Shown in pieces: positions 1 through 6,136 of a stretch of 15,718 nucleotides of DNA (positions within the stretch are counted from its first letter, which is position 1; each line of letters opens with the position of its first letter). The DNA is from an uncultured Clostridia bacterium (lineage in GTDB: Bacteria; Bacillota; Clostridia; Oscillospirales; Acutalibacteraceae). The stretch covers positions 1-15,718 of the forward strand of contig CAMEMA010000009.1 in assembly GCA_945926705.1 (NCBI GenBank), read 5' to 3'. A model generated the notes under the pieces. That model had not been told where the DNA came from and ran no database searches. It was given only the letters and a program-made list of their open reading frames with translations. The position numbers and the translations under genes are program-made.

Positions 1-69
1 CGGAATACCGTGAGTATAAATCTTTCCACATTTCTTACAACGACAAACACGTTCATATTTTCCCATCAT
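1..69 (-). CDS. Zinc-ribbon-like protein, N-terminal fragment (leaves window)
   Basis: Only the first 23 codons lie in the window and the frame is open at base 1. It begins with two successive ATG codons at 69 and 66 that overlap the TGA stop of the gene before it, an arrangement typical of translational coupling; a purine-rich AAGGTGGTGGA sits just ahead. The visible peptide contains Cys-x-Cys-x2-Cys followed by a Gly-Lys turn, which looks like the first knuckle of a zinc ribbon. The partner cysteines would be outside the window. Function cannot be assigned. Confidence 0.55.
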   Translation of the reverse strand, partial: MMGKYERVCRCKKCGKIYTHGIP

Positions 70-275
70 TCCACCACCTTCCAGTTATTTTCAAAATCAG
101 ATTTAGGAATTATAAGACATACGTTATTTCTGTGTAACTCAATCCCACCTTTATCATAACTAACTCCAACAGTTTCCCATTTCTGTTGTGGAAAGCACTT
201 TAATATCACTTTTGCTTTTCCGTCAAATGTTGGAATTATGTATGTCAAGAATGTCTTCGGTCGTACTATATTCAT
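66..275 (-). CDS. Small hypothetical protein, 69 aa
   Basis: Not recognised. The ATG at 275 is chosen over an in-frame GTG at 284 because an AGGTGAT ribosome site, overlapping the stop region of the preceding gene, stands five to six bases before it. The protein is short, has no cysteine pair that would form a zinc site, and alternates hydrophobic and polar residues in a way that suggests a small beta-rich fold. It follows the preceding 165-residue gene almost directly and its stop overlaps the start of the next zinc-ribbon gene, so it is part of the P3 transcript. Confidence 0.7.
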   Translation of the reverse strand: MNIVRPKTFLTYIIPTFDGKAKVILKCFPQQKWETVGVSYDKGGIELHRNNVCLIIPKSDFENNWKVVE

Positions 276-276
276 A

Positions 277-774
277 TCAATCACCTACAATCTTTATTTT
301 CTTTCCGCAAAACGGACAGTATTTGAAACCATTCTGCATATCAAAAACATCGCCGCAACTTGTTTCATGTAAAAATTTATGACCATTAAGTAATCTTAAC
401 TCGCACACATCATCAGATACACCGCCCTTCTTTACGATTTCGATTAAATCATCTACCAAATCTGCGACTTCATACATCATCATTGTGTTATATGATTCTG
501 CTTGTTGCTTTGCATTCTTATTTCCGTATTTTGTGCAGTCTTTCAAAAAATCAGTTCTTTCTTCCAATTCCTTAACAACCTTGTCAACGGAATAGGTGGT
601 CTGTTCGTTATCTAATAATCTTAAAGCAAGCATAAAAGCACTTTGTTGGTTTTTAATTGCAAGAATCAAATCATCATCTTCATTCAACATTGCTTCTCTG
701 TACTCTTTATTCAGTACATCAAGTGCTTTTAATAGTTTACTTTTATGCACACTTCTGCTTATTAAATCACTCAT
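277..774 (-). CDS. Phage hypothetical protein with C-terminal zinc knuckle, 165 aa
   Basis: The N-terminal half is mostly helical and begins with the MSDLISRS-type opening common in small Firmicutes phage proteins. Around residues 61-73 is a Ser-Val-Asp-Lys-Val-Val-Lys-Glu-Leu-Glu-Glu segment also typical of that group (recalled family resemblance, not a search). The last part carries His136, Cys140 and a Cys153-Pro-Phe-Cys156-Gly-Lys-Lys knuckle, a probable zinc-binding ribbon. Start at ATG 774 is supported by GGAG nine bases upstream. Function is unknown; a nucleic-acid or regulatory role is possible from the zinc ribbon, but this is inference. Confidence 0.75.
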   Translation of the reverse strand: MSDLISRSVHKSKLLKALDVLNKEYREAMLNEDDDLILAIKNQQSAFMLALRLLDNEQTTYSVDKVVKELEERTDFLKDCTKYGNKNAKQQAESYNTMMMYEVADLVDDLIEIVKKGGVSDDVCELRLLNGHKFLHETSCGDVFDMQNGFKYCPFCGKKIKIVGD

Positions 775-807
775 TCTTCATCACTCCTTTGCTTTTCATT
801 CTCTCTC

Positions 808-1284
808 CTATTCCGCTTCTGATTGAAGCCATTTTAATAAATCTCCGTAACTATCATGAATTTCCTCTTCATTCCTGGTATTAAGGTTATAGATTGACTT
901 GTAAGGCTTTTCGTGCCTTTCAATATCACACATATTGGTAAGCCATTCTGCCAACTCATCATCCGACATATTCCTTATTCTGTCGGCATTGGTATCTGTA
1001 GATTGTGTATCTTTTTTAATCCTTTTTATTGTTCTTTCTTGCTTAGTTATAACCCAAGAATAGATTTCATCCTCTGTTATATTATAAATTTGCTTCAACA
1101 TTTCAATGCAGATAATTACGTCTGCCATCTCTTCGGCAAGGTTGCATTTGTCTAAGTTACCACGTTTTCCCTTACTTATTGCCTGTATAAGTTCCGCACA
1201 CTCTTCCATACAGACTGTAGATTGTACTTCTTTTCCATAGTGTTCAATGCTTTTTTTAATCACATAAGAATTTATTGGAATCAT
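808..1284 (-). CDS. MazG-like NTP pyrophosphohydrolase with phage C-terminal extension, 158 aa
   Basis: The first 90 residues match the all-alpha MazG-type nucleotide pyrophosphohydrolase pattern: Glu28-x2-Glu31 in EECAEL and Glu52-x2-Asp55 in EEMAD, the acidic residues that bind magnesium in this family. Such enzymes split NTPs or dNTPs to the monophosphate and pyrophosphate; in phages they are proposed to alter nucleotide or alarmone pools. The C-terminal part, after a polar linker, carries NADRIRNMSDDELAEWL, a helix seen at the end of several phage proteins and probably a separate small domain. The start is placed at ATG 1284, one base after the upstream stop, because AAAGGAG is nine bases before it; ATG 1293 directly abuts that site and is too close. 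Substrate is not predictable. Confidence 0.82.
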   Translation of the reverse strand: MIPINSYVIKKSIEHYGKEVQSTVCMEECAELIQAISKGKRGNLDKCNLAEEMADVIICIEMLKQIYNITEDEIYSWVITKQERTIKRIKKDTQSTDTNADRIRNMSDDELAEWLTNMCDIERHEKPYKSIYNLNTRNEEEIHDSYGDLLKWLQSEAE

Positions 1285-1285
1285 T

Positions 1286-1840
1286 TTAATCATCTCCTTT
1301 ACTTTTATTTATATATCTGCTATTAGACAGTTCCATTTCTGCAATACGCTTGTTCATTACCTTTTTCAAACTATTGAGCATTTCATACCCAGCATCCATT
1401 CTCAATTTCACTTTCTTATAAGCTCTTGAATATATAGCAAGTGTCATTGTTTCTGCTTGTGCTATAAGTTCTGCCTGTGCTGTTTTATCTGCCACTGTTT
1501 TCCCTGTTGCTTGTTCTCTTGCTTTTGAATATACTTCCTGTCTTATAGCTTTGCAAGTATCTTCTTTGATACCTAAGTCTTCCTGTGCCGAACCTGTGAA
1601 ATAAAGTGTGCTTGCCAATTCCATAATGTATGATTCAAGAATATAATTATCAATTTCTTTTGATGTTATTTCTTGTCTTAATTCAGACATAATATTATCT
1701 AAATCTTCGCAATACTCTGTCACAAGTTTATCTGATATTTCCTTGATTGTACCACTTATGCTATCCACATTTTTCATTATATATTCGGATGTTTTTGGTT
1801 GTTCGTCATTCACTTTTATCCCTTCTCTACGACTTGCCAT
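1286..1840 (-). CDS. Helical phage hypothetical protein, 184 aa
   Basis: Not recognised. The sequence is rich in Glu, Lys, Ala and Leu throughout and predicted largely alpha-helical. The segment at about residues 125-170 (alternating Ala/Leu/Tyr with Arg/Lys, ending in a Met-Leu-Asn-Ser-Leu-Lys-Lys motif) could form a coiled coil or helical hairpin. ATG 1840 has GAGGTGG seven to eight bases upstream and overlaps the end of the 56-residue gene by 14 bases; one base separates its stop from the MazG-like start. The tight coupling with RuvC-like and MazG-like genes suggests an accessory role in DNA metabolism, but nothing in the sequence shows which. Confidence 0.72.
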   Translation of the reverse strand: MASRREGIKVNDEQPKTSEYIMKNVDSISGTIKEISDKLVTEYCEDLDNIMSELRQEITSKEIDNYILESYIMELASTLYFTGSAQEDLGIKEDTCKAIRQEVYSKAREQATGKTVADKTAQAELIAQAETMTLAIYSRAYKKVKLRMDAGYEMLNSLKKVMNKRIAEMELSNSRYINKSKGDD

Positions 1841-1997
1841 TTATTACCACCTCTTTATCTCTGTATTTATCCATTTTAGAATCAATACAAAATAAAAGTT
1901 TCTTTACTGATTCATTAGTTATTTTCTGCCCGTCTAATAGGTCAAAAATCAATAATCTTATATCAGATAAATCTGCAATGACTTCATTCTCAACCAT
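1827..1997 (-). CDS. Small hypothetical protein, 56 aa
   Basis: Unrecognised small acidic, probably helical protein. ATG 1997 is chosen since AAGGAGG sits seven bases upstream; the longer frame from 2024 would ignore this site. It overlaps the RuvC-like gene by eight bases at its start and the next gene by 14 bases at its end, so translation of all three is probably coupled. No membrane segment, signal peptide or metal site is visible. Confidence 0.65.
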   Translation of the reverse strand: MVENEVIADLSDIRLLIFDLLDGQKITNESVKKLLFCIDSKMDKYRDKEVVINGKS

Positions 1998-2433
1998 TAT
2001 AATGCCTCCTTCCGTACTCCGCAATCAATAATGCCTCTGCCATTCCGTCATGGTCTTTTTTACATCTGTCTGTTGCTTTTAAATTTACATTTGGGAATAA
2101 TCTCTTGCATACTTCAATAGATGTATTTTTATCTGATGTGCAGGAAAATTCTTTCTTCCACTTCTGAGGTGTTACAAGTTCATAAGGTATGCTATATGCT
2201 TTTAATACACCTTGAATGAAACCAAAATTCATACCAAAATTGAAAGTGCTTGATACTCCTTGTTTAGGCATTGCATGAACGTGTTCAAGATAGCATATAC
2301 ATTCATATTCTTGTGCTATGCCGTCTAACTCAATTAGTAATCTTTCTTCTGAAAAGGGAAATGCAATAGCTCCATCATTATCAATGATAGCTATTCCACC
2401 ATTTTTTCCTGGGTCCACTCCAATATAAATCAT
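1990..2433 (-). CDS. RuvC-like Holliday junction resolvase, 147 aa
   Basis: RNase H-fold resolvase of the RuvC type. The opening IGVDPGKNGGIA gives the first catalytic Asp7; Glu50 in YLEHVH is the second acidic residue; the C-terminal HDGMAEALLIAEY motif supplies Asp129 and Glu133. The GVSSTFNFG and VTPQKWKK blocks are typical of phage and lactococcal-type RuvC homologues. The length is close to the usual 150-170 residues. It probably cuts four-way or branched DNA made during replication and recombination before packaging. It sits two genes after a Cas4/RecB-like nuclease, giving a recombination pair. The start at ATG 2433 lies eight bases after the stop of the coiled-coil gene, with a GGTGATT site upstream. 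Confidence 0.9.
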   Translation of the reverse strand: MIYIGVDPGKNGGIAIIDNDGAIAFPFSEERLLIELDGIAQEYECICYLEHVHAMPKQGVSSTFNFGMNFGFIQGVLKAYSIPYELVTPQKWKKEFSCTSDKNTSIEVCKRLFPNVNLKATDRCKKDHDGMAEALLIAEYGRRHYNG

Positions 2434-2441
2434 TTAATCAC

Positions 2442-2696
2442 CTACTTTCTATTATAGAATCTCATATAATCTTCAATAAATTTTCTTAATTCATCTGAGT
2501 AAAGATTTTCTATTTTTAATCTAAATATAAAATCATCTAAATTGTAAATGCTATTTATATCTATATTATTAGTCAATTTATAATTGATTTCCTCAAGCTC
2601 GCTGTAAGCTTCATTGAGAGAGTCTAAGTCATCTTGCAAACTTTCGGCTTGTTGTTTCCATTCATCTCTATCTTTTTGTAGTTCTGCTTTTGTCAT
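2442..2696 (-). CDS. Coiled-coil hypothetical protein, 84 aa
   Basis: The protein opens with MTKAELQKDRDEWKQQAE and continues as a heptad-like run of Leu, Glu, Lys and Asp to about residue 45, a likely coiled coil, followed by a shorter helical tail with several Tyr and Phe residues. ATG 2696 comes one base after the TAG stop of the Cas4-like gene and is preferred to the longer frame that would overlap that gene by 77 bases. Related short coiled-coil proteins are frequent in phage recombination gene blocks, but no function is known to me. Probably translated by coupling from the nuclease gene. Confidence 0.65.
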   Translation of the reverse strand: MTKAELQKDRDEWKQQAESLQDDLDSLNEAYSELEEINYKLTNNIDINSIYNLDDFIFRLKIENLYSDELRKFIEDYMRFYNRK

Positions 2697-2697
2697 A

Positions 2698-3495
2698 CTA
2701 TCCAACCTTTCCGCATATATTTTTGTATCTACAAAATCTACAATTCTTTGTATCTTCTGTCTTTGGTGGTGCAATCATTCTTTCAACATAACCTTCACAC
2801 TCTGAAATATAATTGCACAACCAATTCTTCATATCCTGCGTTACTTCAAATACTTCCGGGACTTCAAGTGTGCATATATCTCTATTTTCATACATTACAA
2901 ATGCCTTGTCTAAATCCAAAACAGTACAATAACAAATAACCTGATTATGATGTTGTTCTAAACAGTGATTATCAAGTTGGTTATATTTGAATGATACTAC
3001 ATTCTTAAACTCCCATAAATAATCCTCATTTGTTGAAATTCTTCTTATAATTCCATCACAACGGAAGGATAAGTTTAATGCAGTATCTATAAGATGAGTT
3101 TCCGCTCCTTGTGTTCCTTTAACAATCAAGGATTTACATTTTCCGAACTTCTGTTTTTCCTTTACATATTCAGCAACATCTAAATACTTCCAATCGTACC
3201 CCATTTTCTGCATATTCAACAATGCATTTTGTAATGCTTCATGTCTTGCTGTTCCTGTATCTGCCATTCCTGTTGAATTATATTCTACTGTTTCCGGGTC
3301 TTGTGGTGCTTTTGTACGAGTGAAATACATATTTCTCATACAATGCAAGGATGACGGCTTATAATAATTACTTCCTTTTCTTCTTCCTTCTTGCTCTGTT
3401 CTTTCAATACAACTCATAACATCCGTCAGAAACTTCTTATTTGCAGGAAGTTGTGGCTGATTGTTGTTTATCAAATTCAATAATCTTCTGCTCAT
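2698..3495 (-). CDS. Cas4/RecB-like PD-(D/E)XK exonuclease with Fe-S cluster, 265 aa
   Basis: A RecB/Cas4-type nuclease by motif order: His85 in GTARHEAL, Asp147 in FRCDGII, Glu162-x-Lys164 in WEFKNV, and a Gln185-x3-Tyr189 motif, together the PD-(D/E)XK active site. Cys52 together with Cys252-x2-Cys255-x5-Cys261 has the spacing of the Cas4/AddB 4Fe-4S cluster, which closes the nuclease domain. Members degrade or resect DNA ends, and in phages they serve recombination or end processing. No CRISPR repeats or other cas genes are in the window, so this is best read as a phage recombination nuclease. ATG 3495 overlaps the stop of the preceding gene (ATGA). The coiled-coil and RuvC-like genes follow directly. 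Confidence 0.87.
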   Translation of the reverse strand: MSRRLLNLINNNQPQLPANKKFLTDVMSCIERTEQEGRRKGSNYYKPSSLHCMRNMYFTRTKAPQDPETVEYNSTGMADTGTARHEALQNALLNMQKMGYDWKYLDVAEYVKEKQKFGKCKSLIVKGTQGAETHLIDTALNLSFRCDGIIRRISTNEDYLWEFKNVVSFKYNQLDNHCLEQHHNQVICYCTVLDLDKAFVMYENRDICTLEVPEVFEVTQDMKNWLCNYISECEGYVERMIAPPKTEDTKNCRFCRYKNICGKVG

Positions 3496-3743
3496 ATCGC
3501 ACCTCCAAAAAATTCAAGGACATTTCTGTCCTCTAATACTGCTGACGGAGACCAAGGCATACTAAATGGGTCTAAAGACGGTGTCATGAATGTGAAGTCA
3601 CCTTTCACAAAATATAATTCATTATCAGCTTCATATTTTTCATCCCATACAATGGAATCCAACAATGAATCAAAAAAATTATTATTTTTTGTGCTTACCT
3701 CGTATGCCTCTTTTAATTTATAAAAAATATCAAATCCTTTCAT
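3492..3743 (-). CDS. Hypothetical protein, 83 aa, first gene after promoter P3
   Basis: Not recognised. It is small and acidic with several aromatic residues; its C-terminal third is rich in Pro, Ser and Phe. It has an excellent ribosome site (AGGAGG ten bases before ATG 3743) and is the leader gene of the P3 transcript, about 44 bases after the predicted transcription start. The stop overlaps the start of the Fe-S nuclease gene by four bases. No metal site or membrane segment is visible. Confidence 0.72.
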   Translation of the reverse strand: MKGFDIFYKLKEAYEVSTKNNNFFDSLLDSIVWDEKYEADNELYFVKGDFTFMTPSLDPFSMPWSPSAVLEDRNVLEFFGGAI

Positions 3744-3793
3744 ATGTAATTACCTCCTAATATATTTTATCATTTATCTTTTAACTTGTATAT

Positions 3794-3822
3794 ATTGTAA
3801 CACATAAAAATTGAAATGTCAA
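3794..3822 (-). promoter_or_regulatory. Promoter P3, sigma-A type with extended -10
   Basis: On the minus strand this reads TTGACA, a 17-base spacer, then TACAAT, with TG one base before the -10 hexamer. It differs from the consensus at one base only. It lies just after the stop of the delta gene with no clear terminator between, so the third operon may be transcribed both by read-through and from P3. Nearly identical copies occur at 9687-9715 and 14338-14366. Confidence 0.9.
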
Positions 3823-3836
3823 TAGGTTTTTTAAAA

Positions 3837-4796
3837 TTATTTTAAGCAAGATAGTACTAAATATTCTAATGCTATATCTTCATCTACTTGTCCAGTCTTT
3901 ATCCCGGATTCTATATTCTGACAAATAAGCATATTTCTTTTTACTTCCTCAATACTATATCCACCAACATTCTTACTACATCTCCAAATATCGCCTTTAG
4001 AAAGTCCTGTTCTTTCTACTGCACCTTGCTTATTACTGCCTAGACCCTGATAAGCCAAAAGATTCCGGAATCCATTGTATAGTATAGAAGCAATCATCAT
4101 AGCAGGCTCACCTTTTCTCTTTGCTTCGTCTAACTTCTGTATAGCTTTTTCTGGATATCCACCTAAAACTGCATCTGTCAATTCAAACGTGATATCTCCG
4201 ATTTCTTTATGAAATAACCCTTGTTTATCTAATTCATCAAAACAATCATTGGAATCTAAATTTATGTTGAAATTAGATAGTCTACTAGATTGAGACTGCC
4301 ATATTTTATCGATTTCCATCAAAATTCTTCCATAATCATTATTGCAATAACTAATCAATTTACTTACATTTTCATCTCTTAAATCGGGTAAATCTCGATA
4401 GATGTATTGTTGTAACACTTCATCAGATAAATGCGAAAACTCAACGATATTTTGTTGATTCTTCTTTACAAATGCTGACCTTTTATCTAATGCGTGATAC
4501 CTTAATATCAGATAATTCTTATGCATAGATTTTCTTACAGTTTCCCAGGATTCATCTTTTGTTAGAAATGCTGTATCTTCTGTTACAACGTATACTTTAA
4601 TGGATTTATCCAGACTTTTCTTTCCATTGTCTTTTATAGCTTGTGATACATTATCAACAACTACTCTCTTACCGTCTACTGACTGTATAATATTCTGAAT
4701 GTATATATCTATTATCTTTTGCTCTTCGCCATAAAGAATAAGAAAATGCGGAATAGAATTGCATGATATACTTTTCATTAAATCTACAAGTTCCAT
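3837..4796 (-). CDS. holA: Clamp loader delta subunit (HolA-like), 319 aa
   Basis: Resembles the delta subunit of bacterial DNA polymerase III, which opens the sliding clamp ring during loading. Visible family features are the N-terminal HFLILYGEEQKIIDIYI block (where delta starts its degenerate AAA+ fold, without a Walker A lysine motif), a middle region with NNDYGRILMEIDKIW, and the C-terminal collar domain ending with repeated short helices in which IESGIKTGQVDEDIALEYLVL matches the usual delta signature. Length (319) is near the usual 330-345. ATG 4796 overlaps the stop of the preceding gene in a TAATG junction with AAGGAGG upstream. Its partners delta' and the DnaX-like subunit are in the same operon. 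Confidence 0.87.
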   Translation of the reverse strand: MELVDLMKSISCNSIPHFLILYGEEQKIIDIYIQNIIQSVDGKRVVVDNVSQAIKDNGKKSLDKSIKVYVVTEDTAFLTKDESWETVRKSMHKNYLILRYHALDKRSAFVKKNQQNIVEFSHLSDEVLQQYIYRDLPDLRDENVSKLISYCNNDYGRILMEIDKIWQSQSSRLSNFNINLDSNDCFDELDKQGLFHKEIGDITFELTDAVLGGYPEKAIQKLDEAKRKGEPAMMIASILYNGFRNLLAYQGLGSNKQGAVERTGLSKGDIWRCSKNVGGYSIEEVKRNMLICQNIESGIKTGQVDEDIALEYLVLSCLK

Positions 4797-5149
4797 TAGA
4801 ATAGTCCTCCTTTTCGATTTTTCTTCGTTACTTTTTCTTCTTTCACTTTAACTTTCCCGAGTCCAAGCATAGCCAATTTCATCAAATAATCTTTATCATG
4901 GCCATTCAATTTTTCGTAAAGGTCAAATCCAGTACTACCATCAAACCCATTCATGCAGTACCCATACTGCGTCAAATTCAAGTCAATATCTTCCTGCATG
5001 GATACTAACTGCTTACACAATTCATCATATTGTTTATCTGAAAGAACTGGGTTATCCAATTCATAATATGCTATTGAATTTATAATAATTTTCCTTTGTA
5101 GAAAATTAACGCAATCCAGTTTATTCCATCTTCTAGGAAATTTTTGCAT
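4796..5149 (-). CDS. Stand-alone LigA Ia-domain-like protein, 117 aa
   Basis: Residues 14-50 resemble the N-terminal Ia domain of NAD-dependent DNA ligase, the part that grips the NMN half of NAD. Against E. coli LigA, Tyr28, Asp38, Tyr41 and Asp42 match Tyr22, Asp32, Tyr35 and Asp36, while His23 is replaced by Tyr29. There is no adenylation domain, OB fold, zinc finger or BRCT, so it cannot be a ligase by itself. The middle has GFDGSTGFDLYEKL and the C-terminus is a lysine-rich tail ending RKGGLF. It lies between clamp loader delta' and delta and overlaps delta' by 17 bases. Role unknown; NAD/NMN binding or a simple helical adaptor are both possible. Confidence 0.65.
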   Translation of the reverse strand: MQKFPRRWNKLDCVNFLQRKIIINSIAYYELDNPVLSDKQYDELCKQLVSMQEDIDLNLTQYGYCMNGFDGSTGFDLYEKLNGHDKDYLMKLAMLGLGKVKVKEEKVTKKNRKGGLF

Positions 5150-5930
5150 TTTTCATAACCTCTAAAATCTTAATTAGCATTGATTCGATACTGGCTTTCT
5201 TATTTATACTGCTTCTTTGCAATTCCTGTCTACATGAACATATATCTTTTATGATACAAAGAGGAAGAGAACAGAATCCATAAGAATCATATAATTTCTG
5301 TTCAAATATTCGCATAAAAATCAAGCAATCTACCTTATCTTCTTCCGTCTTTTTAGCCTTTAACTGTGTAGTTGCTTTCAACAATTTAGTGCCACTTTTA
5401 GCCTTTAGTGCTTCAAGTACATCATCCACACATTTCTCCGCTTGCAAAATCTTTTCCTTCGGTGTATTAAGGAGACCTATATTAGTGCAGTATTTTAATA
5501 AAGTTTCGTCCATTGTTACTTTTTGTAAGTCTTGAATAGTATAAGGTTCCATTTTAATAACGGTTCCTCTACTCTTTATCGTTCCCAGCATATTATCTAT
5601 ATTTTGCACTGTCATAATGAAATAAGCATTATTAGGTGGTTCTTCCACAACTTTAAGAAGTGCATTTTTTGCCGATACTGACATATCATCTGCATTTCTA
5701 AAAATATAACAAGTCGGTTCTGTAATTGTGTAGGCATTTTCTATCGTTTCTCGGACTTCTGCAATACTGTTTCCCATTATAATTCCTTTTGCATTTATCA
5801 TTTTTATAATGGCTTTTGCAAGTGTCAATCTTCCAGAGCATTCATCTCCAGAAATAATGATAAACCTTGGAACTGACTTATTACAACGCCACTGAATAAG
5901 AGTATTTATATTATTTTTCTGACCAATCAT
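5133..5930 (-). CDS. holB: Clamp loader delta' subunit (HolB-like), 265 aa
   Basis: A delta'-type AAA+ protein. The family block AKNALLKVVEEPPNNAYFIM (about residues 88-107) corresponds to the region after Walker B in DnaX/HolB, followed by TIKSRG, the position of the SRC arginine-finger motif with Cys replaced by Gly. The P-loop is degenerate (GDECSGRLTLAKA, no GKT), and the Walker B acid pair is Asn-Ala-Asp-Asp, both expected for delta', which does not hydrolyse ATP. Length is a little shorter than the usual 320-335, mainly in the C-terminal collar. ATG 5930 has GGAGG six bases before it inside the end of the preceding gene, overlapping by 20 bases. Acts with the DnaX-like and delta subunits to load the clamp. 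Confidence 0.87.
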   Translation of the reverse strand: MIGQKNNINTLIQWRCNKSVPRFIIISGDECSGRLTLAKAIIKMINAKGIIMGNSIAEVRETIENAYTITEPTCYIFRNADDMSVSAKNALLKVVEEPPNNAYFIMTVQNIDNMLGTIKSRGTVIKMEPYTIQDLQKVTMDETLLKYCTNIGLLNTPKEKILQAEKCVDDVLEALKAKSGTKLLKATTQLKAKKTEEDKVDCLIFMRIFEQKLYDSYGFCSLPLCIIKDICSCRQELQRSSINKKASIESMLIKILEVMKNAKIS

Positions 5931-6135
5931 ACAATTCCTCCAATTCGTAATTTTCTATCATAGGGTTATACTTATCTACAGTATAATCATAGAGTGAATA
6001 ATTTGGGTTATAGTCTTCAATCAGACAACAATGTGGAACTTCTACATAGTTCTCCAAGACAACTACGATATCTCCTACATGAAAAAAACCAGTTAAATCC
6101 TTAATAACTCTACACACAGTCCCTCTTTTTAACAT
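5911..6135 (-). CDS. Small hypothetical protein, possible SH3-like barrel, 74 aa
   Basis: Not recognised. ATG 6135 is chosen because AAAGGAG stands seven to eight bases upstream; the longer frame from 6177 would overlap the clamp loader gene by 41 bases. The first 40 residues have the pattern of short beta strands with a FHVGDIVVVLE turn, as in small SH3-like or KOW-like barrels (inference from pattern only). The second half is rich in Asp, Asn and Tyr. It sits between DnaX-like and delta' genes and overlaps delta' by 20 bases, so it may be produced in step with the clamp loader. Confidence 0.65.
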   Translation of the reverse strand: MLKRGTVCRVIKDLTGFFHVGDIVVVLENYVEVPHCCLIEDYNPNYSLYDYTVDKYNPMIENYELEELYDWSEK

Positions 6136-6136
6136 T

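Noticed and set aside
767..799. Ten-codon frame between the MazG-like gene and the 165-residue gene
   Set aside because: It has a GGAGAG site but ends inside the next gene and is too short to tell from chance; it may only carry the ribosome site for the following gene.
2698..3495. Cas4 as a sign of a CRISPR-Cas system
   Set aside because: There are no direct repeats with spacers and no other cas genes; Fe-S RecB-like nucleases are common in phages.
4796..5149. Functional NAD-dependent DNA ligase
   Set aside because: Only an Ia-like region is present; the KxDG adenylation motif and all later ligase domains are missing.
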